Assembly (NCBI GenBank): GCA_002490635.1
Contig: DKUJ01000039.1
Coordinates: 1 to 19,482, forward strand
Direction: 5' to 3'
Length of the DNA stretch: 19,482 bases
DNA from: Porphyromonadaceae bacterium UBA7207
GTDB taxonomy: Bacteria; Bacteroidota; Bacteroidia; Bacteroidales; Muribaculaceae
Part shown: positions 8,636 to 15,607 of the stretch, piece by piece
Layout: every line of letters begins with the position of its first letter
How positions within the stretch are numbered: the first letter of the stretch is position 1
The notes under the pieces: generated by a model
The model's database searches: none
What the model was told of the DNA's origin: nothing
The model's input: only the letters and a program-made list of their open reading frames with translations
Translations under genes and position numbers: made by a program

Positions 8636-8999
8636 AGCTCTTGTCGTGGCTTACCGGTGGTTGAAGAATAAGACGGCTGATGAATCGGGCTATGGGATTC
8701 ACCACCAGCGCACTCTTGAAAACGAGTATGGCTGCGATGAGAAGCACATAGACTCCGGCGACGATGAACAGCGACCACTGCGGGCCGAGATAAGGCGCGA
8801 GCGCCACGCTGACTCCTATTGTTATGAACACCACTGCGACAGTGGCCAGAATGATGACGATGGCACATACGGCCAGTGCCGAAAGAAGGCGTGTAAGCTT
8901 TTCCGCCAGGCTCAGACGGGTGTCTTCGACAAGCAGTTTGAGATATCTCACCACTGTGTCGCCAAGACTTGGCCGCGAGGATGTTTCCTGTGGTGTCAT
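8610..8999 (-). CDS. Phage-holin-superfamily-III-like (DUF1469 type) membrane protein
   Basis: A 129-aa protein with an amphipathic N-terminal part (residues 12-38, LGDTVVRYLKLLVEDTRLSL) and two strong membrane helices at about 40-68 and 74-96, then a short polar tail. This layout matches the Phage_holin_3_6 / DUF1469 proteins that sit beside YtxH-like genes in many bacteria. Despite the name they are chromosomal envelope proteins, not phage lysis genes, and no phage genes are nearby. I use the ATG at 8999 (MTPQETSS). The frame is open to 9056, but that part crosses the hairpin at 9032-9071. It overlaps the next gene by 26 nt. Confidence 0.8.
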   Translation of the reverse strand: MTPQETSSRPSLGDTVVRYLKLLVEDTRLSLAEKLTRLLSALAVCAIVIILATVAVVFITIGVSVALAPYLGPQWSLFIVAGVYVLLIAAILVFKSALVVNPIARFISRLILQPPVSHDKSYDQSTPVS

Positions 9000-9031
9000 A
9001 GCATATGGGATGATGGATGAATGGAGAAATC

Positions 9032-9071
9032 CATATCCGGCAGAGCGTTTGCACATGTTCTGCCGGATATG
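9032..9071 (-). terminator. Strong 13-bp hairpin between YtxH-like and holin-like genes
   Basis: Arms 9032-9044 and 9059-9071 are exact reverse complements (CATATCCGGCAGA / TCTGCCGGATATG) around a 14-nt loop. The hairpin begins a few bases after the TAA at 9075 of the second YtxH-like gene. In the minus direction it is followed only by a weak U-containing stretch (GGATTTCTCC). It could be a leaky terminator or processing site that lowers expression of the two downstream genes relative to the YtxH-like pair. Confidence 0.6.
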
Positions 9072-9074
9072 ATA

Positions 9075-9266
9075 TTATTTGTTGGATTCTACCTCGGAGG
9101 CAATGAGGTCGACAAGTTCGTCGATGTCATCGGCTGCGATGATGCCTTTTTTCTGCAGCATCATTTTGATTCGTGCGCGGAGGTCTTCACCGGTGGTGGG
9201 AGTGAGAAGCGCGGCCACTACAGCTCCTACGGCTGCACCGGCAAGGAATGTTGCGAGTCCTTTCAT
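9075..9266 (-). CDS. YtxH-like small membrane protein (second copy)
   Basis: A 63-aa protein: a glycine/alanine-rich membrane helix (MKGLATFLAGAAVGAVVAAL), then a short TPTTGEDLRARI motif typical of YtxH proteins (helix, P-x-x-G-x-x-x-R), then a charged amphipathic helix. It is paralogous to the gene just upstream, with the same MKGL start and the same order of elements. I prefer the ATG at 9266. A GTG at 9272 overlaps the preceding stop as GTGA and is also possible, adding two residues. YtxH-family proteins are general-stress-associated in Firmicutes; the role here is unknown. Confidence 0.8.
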   Translation of the reverse strand: MKGLATFLAGAAVGAVVAALLTPTTGEDLRARIKMMLQKKGIIAADDIDELVDLIASEVESNK

Positions 9267-9268
9267 TG

Positions 9269-9472
9269 TCACTTCACTTCTTTGATTTCTTCGGCAATCT
9301 GGTCGGCGAGGCTGTTGAGTTCGCCGTCTTTGATGCCCGGCACGTGCGAGCGGATGAAGCCTTTGATGGCTTCGCGTGTGTCGCTGCCTTTCTGTGGAGC
9401 GAGTAACAGTGCGGTAGCGGCACCTACCAGGGCGCCTCCGAGGGCTGCGATGAAAATGGGAAGTCCTTTCAT
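9269..9472 (-). CDS. YtxH-like small membrane protein (first copy)
   Basis: A 67-aa protein with an N-terminal membrane helix (IFIAALGGALVGAATALLLAP), the YtxH signature PQKGSDTREAI directly after it, and an acidic/basic C-terminal helix ending IAEEIKEVK. Its TGA overlaps or abuts the start of the paralogous second copy, so the two are translated together and look like a tandem duplication. It is 53 nt downstream of dnaJ, so readthrough from the grpE-dnaJ unit is possible. Confidence 0.82.
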   Translation of the reverse strand: MKGLPIFIAALGGALVGAATALLLAPQKGSDTREAIKGFIRSHVPGIKDGELNSLADQIAEEIKEVK

Positions 9473-9525
9473 TGTTCAGTTATGGTTGGGTTAGTGTGAT
9501 TTTCTTTTTAACACTCGACGGAGGG

Positions 9526-10704
9526 TTATTGTTCAAAAAGATGTTTGAATTTTGAGAACACACGGCTCCGGTCGGCTTCGGTGGGCATGATTCCCGGCTG
9601 TCCTTTGAGGCTTTCGAAGATGTGTTTCTGCTCTTCGGTGGGTTTCTCGGGGATATACACCATTATATTGATCAGCTGGTCGCCGCGGCCGCCGTTCTCG
9701 TTGTCGGGAACACCCTTGCCGCGGAGACGGAGCACCTTGCCAGGCTGTGTGCCTGCCGGGATGTTGAGGCGTGCGCGACCGCTGATGGTGGGCACTTCCA
9801 CGCTGCCGCCGGCCACTGCGGTGGGTATGTCGAGCATGAGGTTATATATCACATCGGCGCCGTCGCGGATAAGTTCGGGGTGGGGGATTTCCTCGACAAC
9901 AACCAGAAGGTCGCCTGGCACGCCGCCTCCTTTGGGGTAGTTGCCTTTTCCACGCAGGGAGAATGTCTGGCCTTCCTGGGCGCCGGCGGGAATGGTGAAC
10001 GATACTTCGACATCTTTTTTGTTTACACCCTCTCCATGGCAGTGCGGGCATTGTTCGGTGATTGTCTTGCCGGTGCCGTCGCAGTTGGGGCAAACGCTTG
10101 CCGCCTGCTGCATGCCGAATGGAGTGTACTGTTCGGTGACAATCTGGCCAGTGCCATGACAGCGGTTGCAGGTAGCGAACGCCACACCGTCCTTGGCTCC
10201 GGTGCCCTTGCAGTTGGTGCACTCCACGAAAGTGGGCACGCGCAGGGTCTTGGTTATTCCGTTGGCGATTTCCGCCAGGGTCAGTTTCACGCGGATGCGC
10301 AGGTCGGAGCCTCGTCGCTGGCGCGGACGCCTGCGGCCACCGCCTCCGAAACCGGTAGCTCCACCGAAACCACCGAACGCGCTTCCGAAATCGAAGCCTC
10401 CGAAGCCGGCCCGGCGCAGGATTTCTTCCAGGTCGATTCCCTGGGCGGAGAAACCACCGCCTCCGAATCCGGTATGCTGTCCCATGGAGTGGCCGTATTG
10501 GTCGTAGAGCTTGCGTTTCTCATCGTTGCTGAGAACATCGTATGCTTCCGTGGCCTCTTTGAATTTTTCCTCAGCTTCTTTGTCGCCGGGGTTGCGGTCG
10601 GGATGGTACTGGAGAGCCTTTTTGCGATAGGCTTTCTTTATTTCTTCCGCAGTCGCACCCCGGTTCACGCCGAGCACTTCGTAATAGTCGCGTTTGGTGT
10701 CCAT
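9526..10704 (-). CDS. dnaJ: Chaperone DnaJ (Hsp40, class A)
   Basis: A 392-aa type I J-protein of normal length. The J domain is at residues 5-71 with the HPD motif at 34-36. A long Gly/Phe-rich linker follows (about 78-124). The zinc domain has four CxxCxGxG repeats beginning at Cys162, Cys179, Cys205 and Cys219. The C-terminal substrate-binding domains run to residue 392. DnaJ delivers unfolded clients to DnaK and stimulates its ATPase. It lies 10 nt after the grpE stop. dnaK is not in this window, as expected where grpE-dnaJ stands apart from dnaK. No CIRCE element is visible upstream of the pair. Confidence 0.98.
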   Translation of the reverse strand: MDTKRDYYEVLGVNRGATAEEIKKAYRKKALQYHPDRNPGDKEAEEKFKEATEAYDVLSNDEKRKLYDQYGHSMGQHTGFGGGGFSAQGIDLEEILRRAGFGGFDFGSAFGGFGGATGFGGGGRRRPRQRRGSDLRIRVKLTLAEIANGITKTLRVPTFVECTNCKGTGAKDGVAFATCNRCHGTGQIVTEQYTPFGMQQAASVCPNCDGTGKTITEQCPHCHGEGVNKKDVEVSFTIPAGAQEGQTFSLRGKGNYPKGGGVPGDLLVVVEEIPHPELIRDGADVIYNLMLDIPTAVAGGSVEVPTISGRARLNIPAGTQPGKVLRLRGKGVPDNENGGRGDQLINIMVYIPEKPTEEQKHIFESLKGQPGIMPTEADRSRVFSKFKHLFEQ

Positions 10705-10714
10705 ATCCGGGGTA

Positions 10715-11296
10715 TTATTCTCCTACAACCACTTTGGCGTGGCGGAGTACTTTGTCGTTGATAGTGTAGCCTTTCAGAGTTGTGTCGATTATCTTTCCTT
10801 TCTGGTCGGGAGCCGGAACGGTGGCTATGGCTTCGTGGAAATCGGCGTTGAAATCGGCGCCGTTGGTATCCATGGCTTTCACGCCATTGCTTTCGAGATA
10901 CTTTACGAATTTGTTGTATATAAGCTCCATGCCTTTATAGATGGCTTCGTCGGCTTCGTTGGCGGAGCATGCCGCAAGTCCGCGTTCGAAATCGTCGAGT
11001 ACAGGCAGAAGGCCGGTGAGGACACGTTCGGAGGCGTTTTTGAGCAGGTCGGCCTTTTCGCGCATCATGCGCTTGCGGTAGTTGTCGAAGTCGGCCATCA
11101 GCATCAGGTAGTCCTGTTTGTCTTTTTCCACCTGTTCGAGGGCTGCGTCAAGTTGTTCCTGCAGGCTTTCCTCTTCGGCCATGGCCTCGCCGGTTTCAAT
11201 GTTGCCGGTTTCCTGGGTGTCGAGCACGTCCATCACTTCCGGAGTTTCCGATTCCGGAGTGTGCGCGTTTTCGTTATTGTGCTTTTCTTTGCTCAT
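10715..11296 (-). CDS. grpE: Nucleotide exchange factor GrpE
   Basis: A 193-aa protein: a low-complexity acidic N-terminus (about 1-45), the long dimerising helix (LQEQLDAALEQVEKDKQDYL, continuing through DFDNYRKRM and LLPVLDDFERGL), and the C-terminal beta domain (GVKAMDTNGADFNADFHEAI ... LKGYTINDKVLRHAKVVV). The F-x-P-x-x-H-E-A signature appears as FNADFHEAI. GrpE releases ADP from DnaK. It is first of the grpE-dnaJ operon. The 106 nt to ispE contain a hairpin (11327-11356) but no clear promoter box. Confidence 0.97.
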   Translation of the reverse strand: MSKEKHNNENAHTPESETPEVMDVLDTQETGNIETGEAMAEEESLQEQLDAALEQVEKDKQDYLMLMADFDNYRKRMMREKADLLKNASERVLTGLLPVLDDFERGLAACSANEADEAIYKGMELIYNKFVKYLESNGVKAMDTNGADFNADFHEAIATVPAPDQKGKIIDTTLKGYTINDKVLRHAKVVVGE

Positions 11297-11326
11297 TTAT
11301 GTTCTTGTTTCTATTCGATGTAATAG

Positions 11327-11356
11327 TGGCGGCATCGGTTCGTGATAGCGCCGCCA
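11327..11356 (-). promoter_or_regulatory. Hairpin in the 5' leader of grpE
   Basis: TGGCGGC (11327-11333) pairs with GCCGCCA (11350-11356). ATC/GAT (11334-11336 with 11344-11346) can extend the stem past a 3-nt bulge. It lies 30-60 nt upstream of the grpE start. There is no U-run after it in the minus direction, so a terminator is unlikely. A leader structure affecting grpE translation, for example one that melts on heating, is possible but unproven. Confidence 0.35.
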
Positions 11357-11402
11357 GGGTAATGTACAGCAAAAATCCGGCCAAATCGGACCGGTCTCGA
11401 TA

Positions 11403-12290
11403 TTATAACGATGCCGGAGGCAAAACGTTCGGTGGCGATGGCTGCCAGTCGGCGGCAGCTGTGCGGCAGTCGCAGTCGCCGAATAATCCGGCGGCCGTCT
11501 CTGCCATTTTGACATCCGCGAAGATTCCGAACACCGAGGCACCGCTGCCGCTCATGGCTGAATATATGGCGCCGGCGGCAGTCATGCGTTTCTTTATGTC
11601 CGCTATTGCCGGGCGCAGGGGAAATATGGCCTGTTCGAAATCGTTGGTGTGCAGGTCGCTTCCGTGCCACTGCGTGGCAGCCAGCATCAAGGCATTCCGC
11701 CAGTCGGCTACATCGGGCAGGGTGCGGGTGGTCACAGCGGCGTAGGCCTGCCCGGTAGATACCGATTCCGTCTGGGGTTTGGCAATCAATATGCCTTTTC
11801 CTTTCAGTGCCGTGCATTCTATGCCGGACAGCACTTCGCCGCGTCCGGTGGCCAGCATCGGGCGGTTGTAGATGAAGAAAGGGCAGTCTGAGCCGACTTC
11901 GGCGGCCAGGGTGGCCAGCTCGTCGGCACTTAGCCCGAGTCCGAGCACGGCGTTTGCCCCCACAAGCGCGAAAGCGGCGTCGGACGAGCCGCCGCCGAGA
12001 CCTGCGCCCGAAGGAATGTGTTTCTCCAGAATTATGTCGAGAGGTGGCAATGGATGCCCGATATAGCTCTCCAGACGCATCAGCGCCCGAAGCACAAGAT
12101 TCTTTTCCGGAGGGCAGTCCAGCGAAGCGCCGGCAAGTGTGAAAGAGCCGCCGGCGACCGCCGGCAGTATTTCGAGGATGTCGCACCAGTGCACCGGCAC
12201 CATGGCCGTGGCGATGTCGTGGTAGCCATCTGGCCGGGTGTGGCCTATGTGCAATCCTATATTGATTTTTGCGTTTGGGAAAAGCAGCAT
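11403..12290 (-). CDS. ispE: 4-diphosphocytidyl-2-C-methyl-D-erythritol kinase (IspE)
   Basis: A 295-aa GHMP kinase of the MEP isoprenoid pathway, phosphorylating the 2-hydroxyl of CDP-ME. Visible motifs are AKINIGLHI at the N-terminus (Lys8, catalytic), the glycine-rich ATP loop PSGAGLGGGSSDAA (93-106), the acidic residue Asp135 in SDCPFF, and the C-terminal GHMP motif MSGSGAS (246-252). I start at the ATG at 12290 because it places the conserved NAKIN near the N-terminus; the open frame to 12350 covers the divergent promoter of the NlpC gene. The C-terminus has an extra Pro-rich tail past the kinase fold. Confidence 0.96.
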   Translation of the reverse strand: MLLFPNAKINIGLHIGHTRPDGYHDIATAMVPVHWCDILEILPAVAGGSFTLAGASLDCPPEKNLVLRALMRLESYIGHPLPPLDIILEKHIPSGAGLGGGSSDAAFALVGANAVLGLGLSADELATLAAEVGSDCPFFIYNRPMLATGRGEVLSGIECTALKGKGILIAKPQTESVSTGQAYAAVTTRTLPDVADWRNALMLAATQWHGSDLHTNDFEQAIFPLRPAIADIKKRMTAAGAIYSAMSGSGASVFGIFADVKMAETAAGLFGDCDCRTAAADWQPSPPNVLPPASL

Positions 12291-12314
12291 AATGTTTGCC
12301 GTTACGGTACTGTG

Positions 12315-12347
12315 TTGCGAAGTTACGAAAAAATGTCCATATCTTTG
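12315..12347 (+). promoter_or_regulatory. Bacteroidetes-type promoter for the NlpC/P60 lipoprotein
   Basis: TATCTTTG at 12340-12347 matches the TAnnTTTG -7 box recognised by the primary sigma of Bacteroidetes. A TTG at 12315-12317, 22 nt upstream, may serve as the -33 element. Transcription would start near 12354, about 14 nt before the ATG at 12368, giving a very short leader. It sits in the 77-bp gap that divides divergent ispE and the NlpC gene. Confidence 0.6.
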
Positions 12348-12367
12348 CATCTGTGATTCCTCGTAGC

Positions 12368-13174
12368 ATGCAAATACTCTTCTGGTGCTTCATGGCACTT
12401 GTTCTGCTGCCGGCGCTGGTCGGTTGTTCGGGCAAGCGCCAGGCCGTGCGGCCGCCGGTGAGTCCGCCGCGGCAGGAGCAGCATGAGCAGCCAGGCATCG
12501 ATGCAGGTGTTGCCTCCGATATCGTAGGGGAGGCCCGACGCTGGCTGGGAACTCCTTACAAGTATGGAGGAGACCGCCGCGGGCACGGTACCGACTGTTC
12601 GGGAATGGTCATGGTTATTTTCCGCGACAAGGCCGGGGTGAGCCTTCCACGCAATTCGGCACGTCAGCAGCAGGCCTGCGAGAAAATCCGGCGCGAACAG
12701 CTTGCGCCGGGCGACCTCGTGTTTTTCAGACCGTCGACCCGCGGAGGTGGGGTGAGCCACGTGGGCATTTATGTCGGTGGCGGCGACTTTATCCATGCCT
12801 CGTCCTCGAAAGGGGTGATGGTCAGCAACCTGTCGCAGAAGTATTACGACACTCATTTCCACAGCGCCGGCCGTGTGAAAGGAATAGCTCTCGCCAGGCA
12901 GAAACGCGACAGACGACAGGAAATCGATGTTGTAACCGTACCTGTGCAGGCCGTGCAGGAACATCCGGGGAACACTGTTTCAATTCCGCGTCTGCCGGCT
13001 CCACGCATACCGGCCGATGTTCCGGCAGTTACACTGGATTCACTCTTGCGTATGCATCCGGCTCCCGCCGACAGAGTTGTGCCAGCCATCCGGCATGAAG
13101 TGGAGGAGGCTGACGAACAGCGCAGGAGGGCGCAGTGCGAACTCGACAGCATCATCATGTATCTCGAGATGTAA
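12368..13174 (+). CDS. NlpC/P60 peptidoglycan endopeptidase, lipoprotein
   Basis: A 268-aa protein. The ATG at 12368 gives a lipoprotein signal with lipobox ALVGC (Cys20). The earlier open start at 12296 would lie upstream of the promoter box. The NlpC/P60 domain spans about residues 45-175: catalytic Cys77 in TDCSGM, His132 in SHVGIYV, and the third polar position His143 in FIHAS, so the triad is intact. Such enzymes cut D-Glu to diamino-acid bonds in cell-wall stem peptides. The region from 180 to 268 is Pro-rich and then a charged helix, with no recognised domain. It is the only clear plus-strand protein gene here and ends at a bidirectional terminator. Confidence 0.93.
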   Translation: MQILFWCFMALVLLPALVGCSGKRQAVRPPVSPPRQEQHEQPGIDAGVASDIVGEARRWLGTPYKYGGDRRGHGTDCSGMVMVIFRDKAGVSLPRNSARQQQACEKIRREQLAPGDLVFFRPSTRGGGVSHVGIYVGGGDFIHASSSKGVMVSNLSQKYYDTHFHSAGRVKGIALARQKRDRRQEIDVVTVPVQAVQEHPGNTVSIPRLPAPRIPADVPAVTLDSLLRMHPAPADRVVPAIRHEVEEADEQRRRAQCELDSIIMYLEM

Positions 13175-13179
13175 GAAAT

Positions 13180-13216
13180 AAGAGGTCGTTTAATAATGAT
13201 TATTAAACAGCCTCTT
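13180..13216. terminator. Bidirectional terminator between converging genes
   Basis: The arms AAGAGG..GTTTAATAAT (13180-13197) and ATTATTAAAC..CCTCTT (13199-13216) pair over 16 of 18 positions with a central TC/AG mismatch. It lies 5 nt after the NlpC stop and 33 nt after the minus-strand channel stop, so it fits as the shared terminator of the convergent pair. The inner half is AT-rich and there is no long external U-run. Confidence 0.65.
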
Positions 13217-13249
13217 GATTTCATCGGGCAAATCGCTCTCAGATCTATT

Positions 13250-14962
13250 TTAATATCCCCGGAATCCTATGTCCTTTATTCTGAGGGTGGGGTCGGTGCC
13301 TACCCGGTCGGCTCCTGTTCCCAGAGTGTCTGCGATTATAATGGCGAGTTTCCGGGCTATGAGCATGTTTTCCGGATTCCACAATGCCTGGTGCCAGCAT
13401 ATCCGCAGCACAAGATTGTTCGAGTCGGGGCGCAGTTGAAGGAAGCGATGGAAAAGCCTGCCGGTATCGGTCGCGTGATATTTCTGGCAGTCGGTATGTA
13501 GTCCGAATTCCTGGTCCATGTCCTGGGACAGTCTGCCGTAGAATTGCATGAAAGTTTCCATGTCGTTTACCAGATTGTGCTGTTCCATGCCGGTATCGCC
13601 TTTGGGTCCGCCTATGCCGAGATGAATCTGAGAGTCGTATTCAGGTTCGGCAGCCCCGCTTGCTATCAGAGTTGTAATGCTCCATGCTTTCGACCGGTCC
13701 ATCAGTCTGGCGATGTCGGCAAGATAAGCCTGCAGGTTCTGCTCTCCGGCGTGAGCGTTGTCGATCAGATACCAGGACCGGTATGGCGCCCGTTCTCCCG
13801 TTTCACGTGATATCCAGTTGAAACCTCCGATTTTGCTTAGATAATAGAAGAAGTTGGTGGTGCCGAAGTCGACAAAACCCGATGGCGAGATTATGGTCAC
13901 ATTCGATCCCCGGTCGATGCAACATCCGTATGCGGTGTTGATGTGGGCGACTTCCACAGCCAATCTGTCCATCGGATTTTTCACCAATGGAATCGTGGAG
14001 GCCAGATTGCCGAGTCTGAATCTTGTGTCGGCGGAACAGACCTCGATGATTTCTTTGTCGGTGAGGCCTACGCGGGCCGATATATCGGTAATGGTACGGA
14101 ACACAGGCACACGCTGGTAGCCGCTTGGCCGGTCGAGTTTTCGTTCGAATGCATTGTGAAGCTTTCGGCGGTTTTCCTCCAGTTCATTGCGGTGTGCCTC
14201 TTTCTCGATGGCTTCTGTGAATCCGGCACCGATTATTCCTGCCGGAACAGCCACTATGGCTATTCCCAGAATGCCTACTGCGCATGCGATAGCCCGCCCC
14301 CAGAATGTCACGGGTGGAGTGCCGGCGAAACCTCCGGGGTCGCCGATATACTGGGCGAATGCCCACGATACTGATGCGAAGCCATTGTTGTATATCTCCG
14401 GCTGTGCTTCATGTTCGAAGAAAAACAGCAGCAGGCTGAGGATAACAGTCACTATTATCAGAAATTGCAGGGAAATCCATAATTCGCGTTTCTTCTGGCT
14501 TATGGAAGCAGACAGCAACCGGAACGATTTGGTATAGCGGGTGATGCGGAAGAGGCGCATGGCCCGGGTCAGGCGTAGCACACGGAGTGCCTCCGTCGGG
14601 AACGGGAGAATGGAGCCGAGAAAAAAAGGATAGGTGGAAACGACATCGACGAAACCATGGAATGTCAGGCAGTAGCGTATGCGGCCGCGGAATCCATGAT
14701 ACAGTGGATTGATTAGCGGAGCCACCCATATGCGGAGACTGACTTCCACGAGGAAGAATGTCAGGCATGCCATATCCACCCATTTGAGTACGTGCCGTAG
14801 CCGGGGAGAGATATCGAAGGTGGACAGGAAAATTTCGGTGGTACTCACCAGAATCATACCTATTATGAGGTAGTCGACAGTGTTATGCCACTGGCGGGTG
14901 TGCATATTGTCGTCGAGAGCGCGGGCGAGCTGGATTTTTATATTGTGCATTGGCGAACTCAT
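13250..14962 (-). CDS. Six-TM voltage-gated-type ion channel with atypical filter and large C-terminal domain
   Basis: A 570-aa protein. S1-S3 are hydrophobic segments at about 27-47, 62-83 and 100-118. S4 has regularly spaced arginines (ALRVLRLTRAMRLFRITRYTKSFR, about 125-148). S5 is about 162-184, a pore loop about 195-217, and S6 about 221-250. The layout and the post-filter PVTFWGR match the ion-transport family (PF00520), but the place of the K+ filter TVGYG is taken by AQYIGDPGGFAG, so ion selectivity cannot be assumed. Residues 255-290 are a charged helix. Residues 295-570 form a large soluble cytoplasmic domain I do not recognise (YGCCIDRGSNV, SGFVDFGTTNF, HLGIGGPKGD). The start overlaps the stop of the upstream 56-aa gene as ATGA, so it belongs to that operon. 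Confidence 0.85.
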   Translation of the reverse strand: MSSPMHNIKIQLARALDDNMHTRQWHNTVDYLIIGMILVSTTEIFLSTFDISPRLRHVLKWVDMACLTFFLVEVSLRIWVAPLINPLYHGFRGRIRYCLTFHGFVDVVSTYPFFLGSILPFPTEALRVLRLTRAMRLFRITRYTKSFRLLSASISQKKRELWISLQFLIIVTVILSLLLFFFEHEAQPEIYNNGFASVSWAFAQYIGDPGGFAGTPPVTFWGRAIACAVGILGIAIVAVPAGIIGAGFTEAIEKEAHRNELEENRRKLHNAFERKLDRPSGYQRVPVFRTITDISARVGLTDKEIIEVCSADTRFRLGNLASTIPLVKNPMDRLAVEVAHINTAYGCCIDRGSNVTIISPSGFVDFGTTNFFYYLSKIGGFNWISRETGERAPYRSWYLIDNAHAGEQNLQAYLADIARLMDRSKAWSITTLIASGAAEPEYDSQIHLGIGGPKGDTGMEQHNLVNDMETFMQFYGRLSQDMDQEFGLHTDCQKYHATDTGRLFHRFLQLRPDSNNLVLRICWHQALWNPENMLIARKLAIIIADTLGTGADRVGTDPTLRIKDIGFRGY

Positions 14963-15129
14963 CGGCGGCGGTTCCGTTTTCCGAAAATAGCATTGAGTAC
15001 AAAAGCCCCGACTTTGCGTTCCAAGCCCTGGCGGGTGGTGGGAATACCGGTGGCACGCGCTATTTTCTGTTTAGCGGCGGTGATTCCTACGGCGCGTTTC
15101 CATGAGAAAGATAAACCGGGCAGTTTCAT
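14959..15129 (-). CDS. Small basic protein, 56 aa, unknown function
   Basis: Starts at the ATG at 15129 (MKLPGLSFSWKRAVGITAAK); an in-frame start at 15165 is also possible but overlaps the end of the small peptide gene. The protein is strongly basic (Lys/Arg-rich, ending GKRNRRR) and contains KIARATGIPTTRQGLERKVG. I recall similar short proteins only as uncharacterised. No membrane helix or signal is seen. It is translationally coupled to the channel gene through the ATGA overlap, which makes a functional link to the channel or cassette likely. The basic character fits nucleic-acid or phospholipid binding. Confidence 0.7.
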   Translation of the reverse strand: MKLPGLSFSWKRAVGITAAKQKIARATGIPTTRQGLERKVGAFVLNAIFGKRNRRR

Positions 15130-15154
15130 AGTTTTACTGGTGATTCGATTGTCG

Positions 15155-15250
15155 TTAAAAAGCACCGAGAAGATACATTACAAGGCATATTCCAAGAATC
15201 AATGCCGTCATGCATCCGCCGCAACCGCAGCCTTTCCGTGCGCCGGCCAT
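15155..15250 (-). CDS. 31-aa Cys/Gly-rich single-pass membrane peptide
   Basis: A very short gene. The ATG at 15250 lies one base after the TAA of the 94-aa gene (TAACATG) and the frame ends with TAA at 15155-15157. The product starts MAGARKGCGCGGC, with four Cys in a CxCxxC-like cluster, and continues as one hydrophobic helix (TALILGICLVMYLLGAF). The start placement, the transmembrane half and the tight packing between two same-strand genes support a real coding sequence. The Cys cluster could bind metal or be lipid-modified, but this is speculation. No function is known to me. Confidence 0.6.
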   Translation of the reverse strand: MAGARKGCGCGGCMTALILGICLVMYLLGAF

Positions 15251-15251
15251 G

Positions 15252-15536
15252 TTATCTTGCGTTCTTGAGCTGTTCGCGTAGTGAGACGATGTTTCGCTGT
15301 ATGCCGGCTATAGTCGACAGTTCGGAGCGTATTTGAGACTCTATGTATGCCACGGCCGATGCTTTCTGGGTTCTGAGACTTGCCTTGGCGGATGCGCTCG
15401 ATGCATTCTTTATGTTGGCGGAATAGCGGGTGTTGGTTTCACTTTTCCGGGAGCGCAGGCTGGCTATCGATGTGCGGTGGCGGGCTATCTCGGCTTTCTT
15501 TATTTCGATGCTGCGGCGTATGGACTCTTTGCTCAT
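15252..15536 (-). CDS. Small all-helical protein, 94 aa, unknown function
   Basis: A 94-aa protein rich in Ala, Ser, Arg and Lys with no Trp, Cys or Pro. The pattern (MSKESIRRSIEIKKAEIARH ... SIASLRSRKSE ... SAKASLRTQKA ... SELSTIAGIQRNIVSLREQLK) predicts two or three long amphipathic helices, a likely coiled-coil hairpin. Size and composition recall WXG100-like or other small helical partner proteins, but no WXG motif is present. It lies just downstream of a strong terminator (15551-15595) with no promoter box between, so it depends on readthrough or on an unrecognised promoter. It is first in a tight run of four genes leading to the channel. Confidence 0.75.
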   Translation of the reverse strand: MSKESIRRSIEIKKAEIARHRTSIASLRSRKSETNTRYSANIKNASSASAKASLRTQKASAVAYIESQIRSELSTIAGIQRNIVSLREQLKNAR

Positions 15537-15550
15537 GACAGGTGAAAAAT

Positions 15551-15595
15551 GAAAAAAGGATCCGGCTTGGTTTTTCTGTCAGCCGGATCCCTTTT
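15551..15595 (-). terminator. Strong Rho-independent terminator inside the accessory cassette
   Basis: GGATCCGGCT (15558-15567) and AGCCGGATCC (15581-15590) form a perfect 10-bp GC-rich stem with a 13-nt loop. In the minus direction TTTTTT (15557-15552) follows directly, a classic intrinsic terminator. The plus direction also has a CTTTT tail. It lies just past the TAA at 15608 of the 103-aa gene and separates the seven upstream genes of the cassette from the four downstream ones. Confidence 0.85.
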
Positions 15596-15607
15596 CGGTT
15601 TGTGTTG

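Noticed and set aside
8610..8999. Prophage remnant because of the holin-like protein
   Set aside because: The DUF1469-type holin-like protein is a common chromosomal partner of YtxH-like genes and there are no other phage genes nearby.
9622..10761. 379-codon plus-strand open frame
   Set aside because: Opposite dnaJ, which is complete and unmistakable.
11297..11402. CIRCE (HrcA) operator upstream of grpE
   Set aside because: No TTAGCACTC-N9-GAGTGCTAA-like inverted repeat is present; only an unrelated GC hairpin is found.
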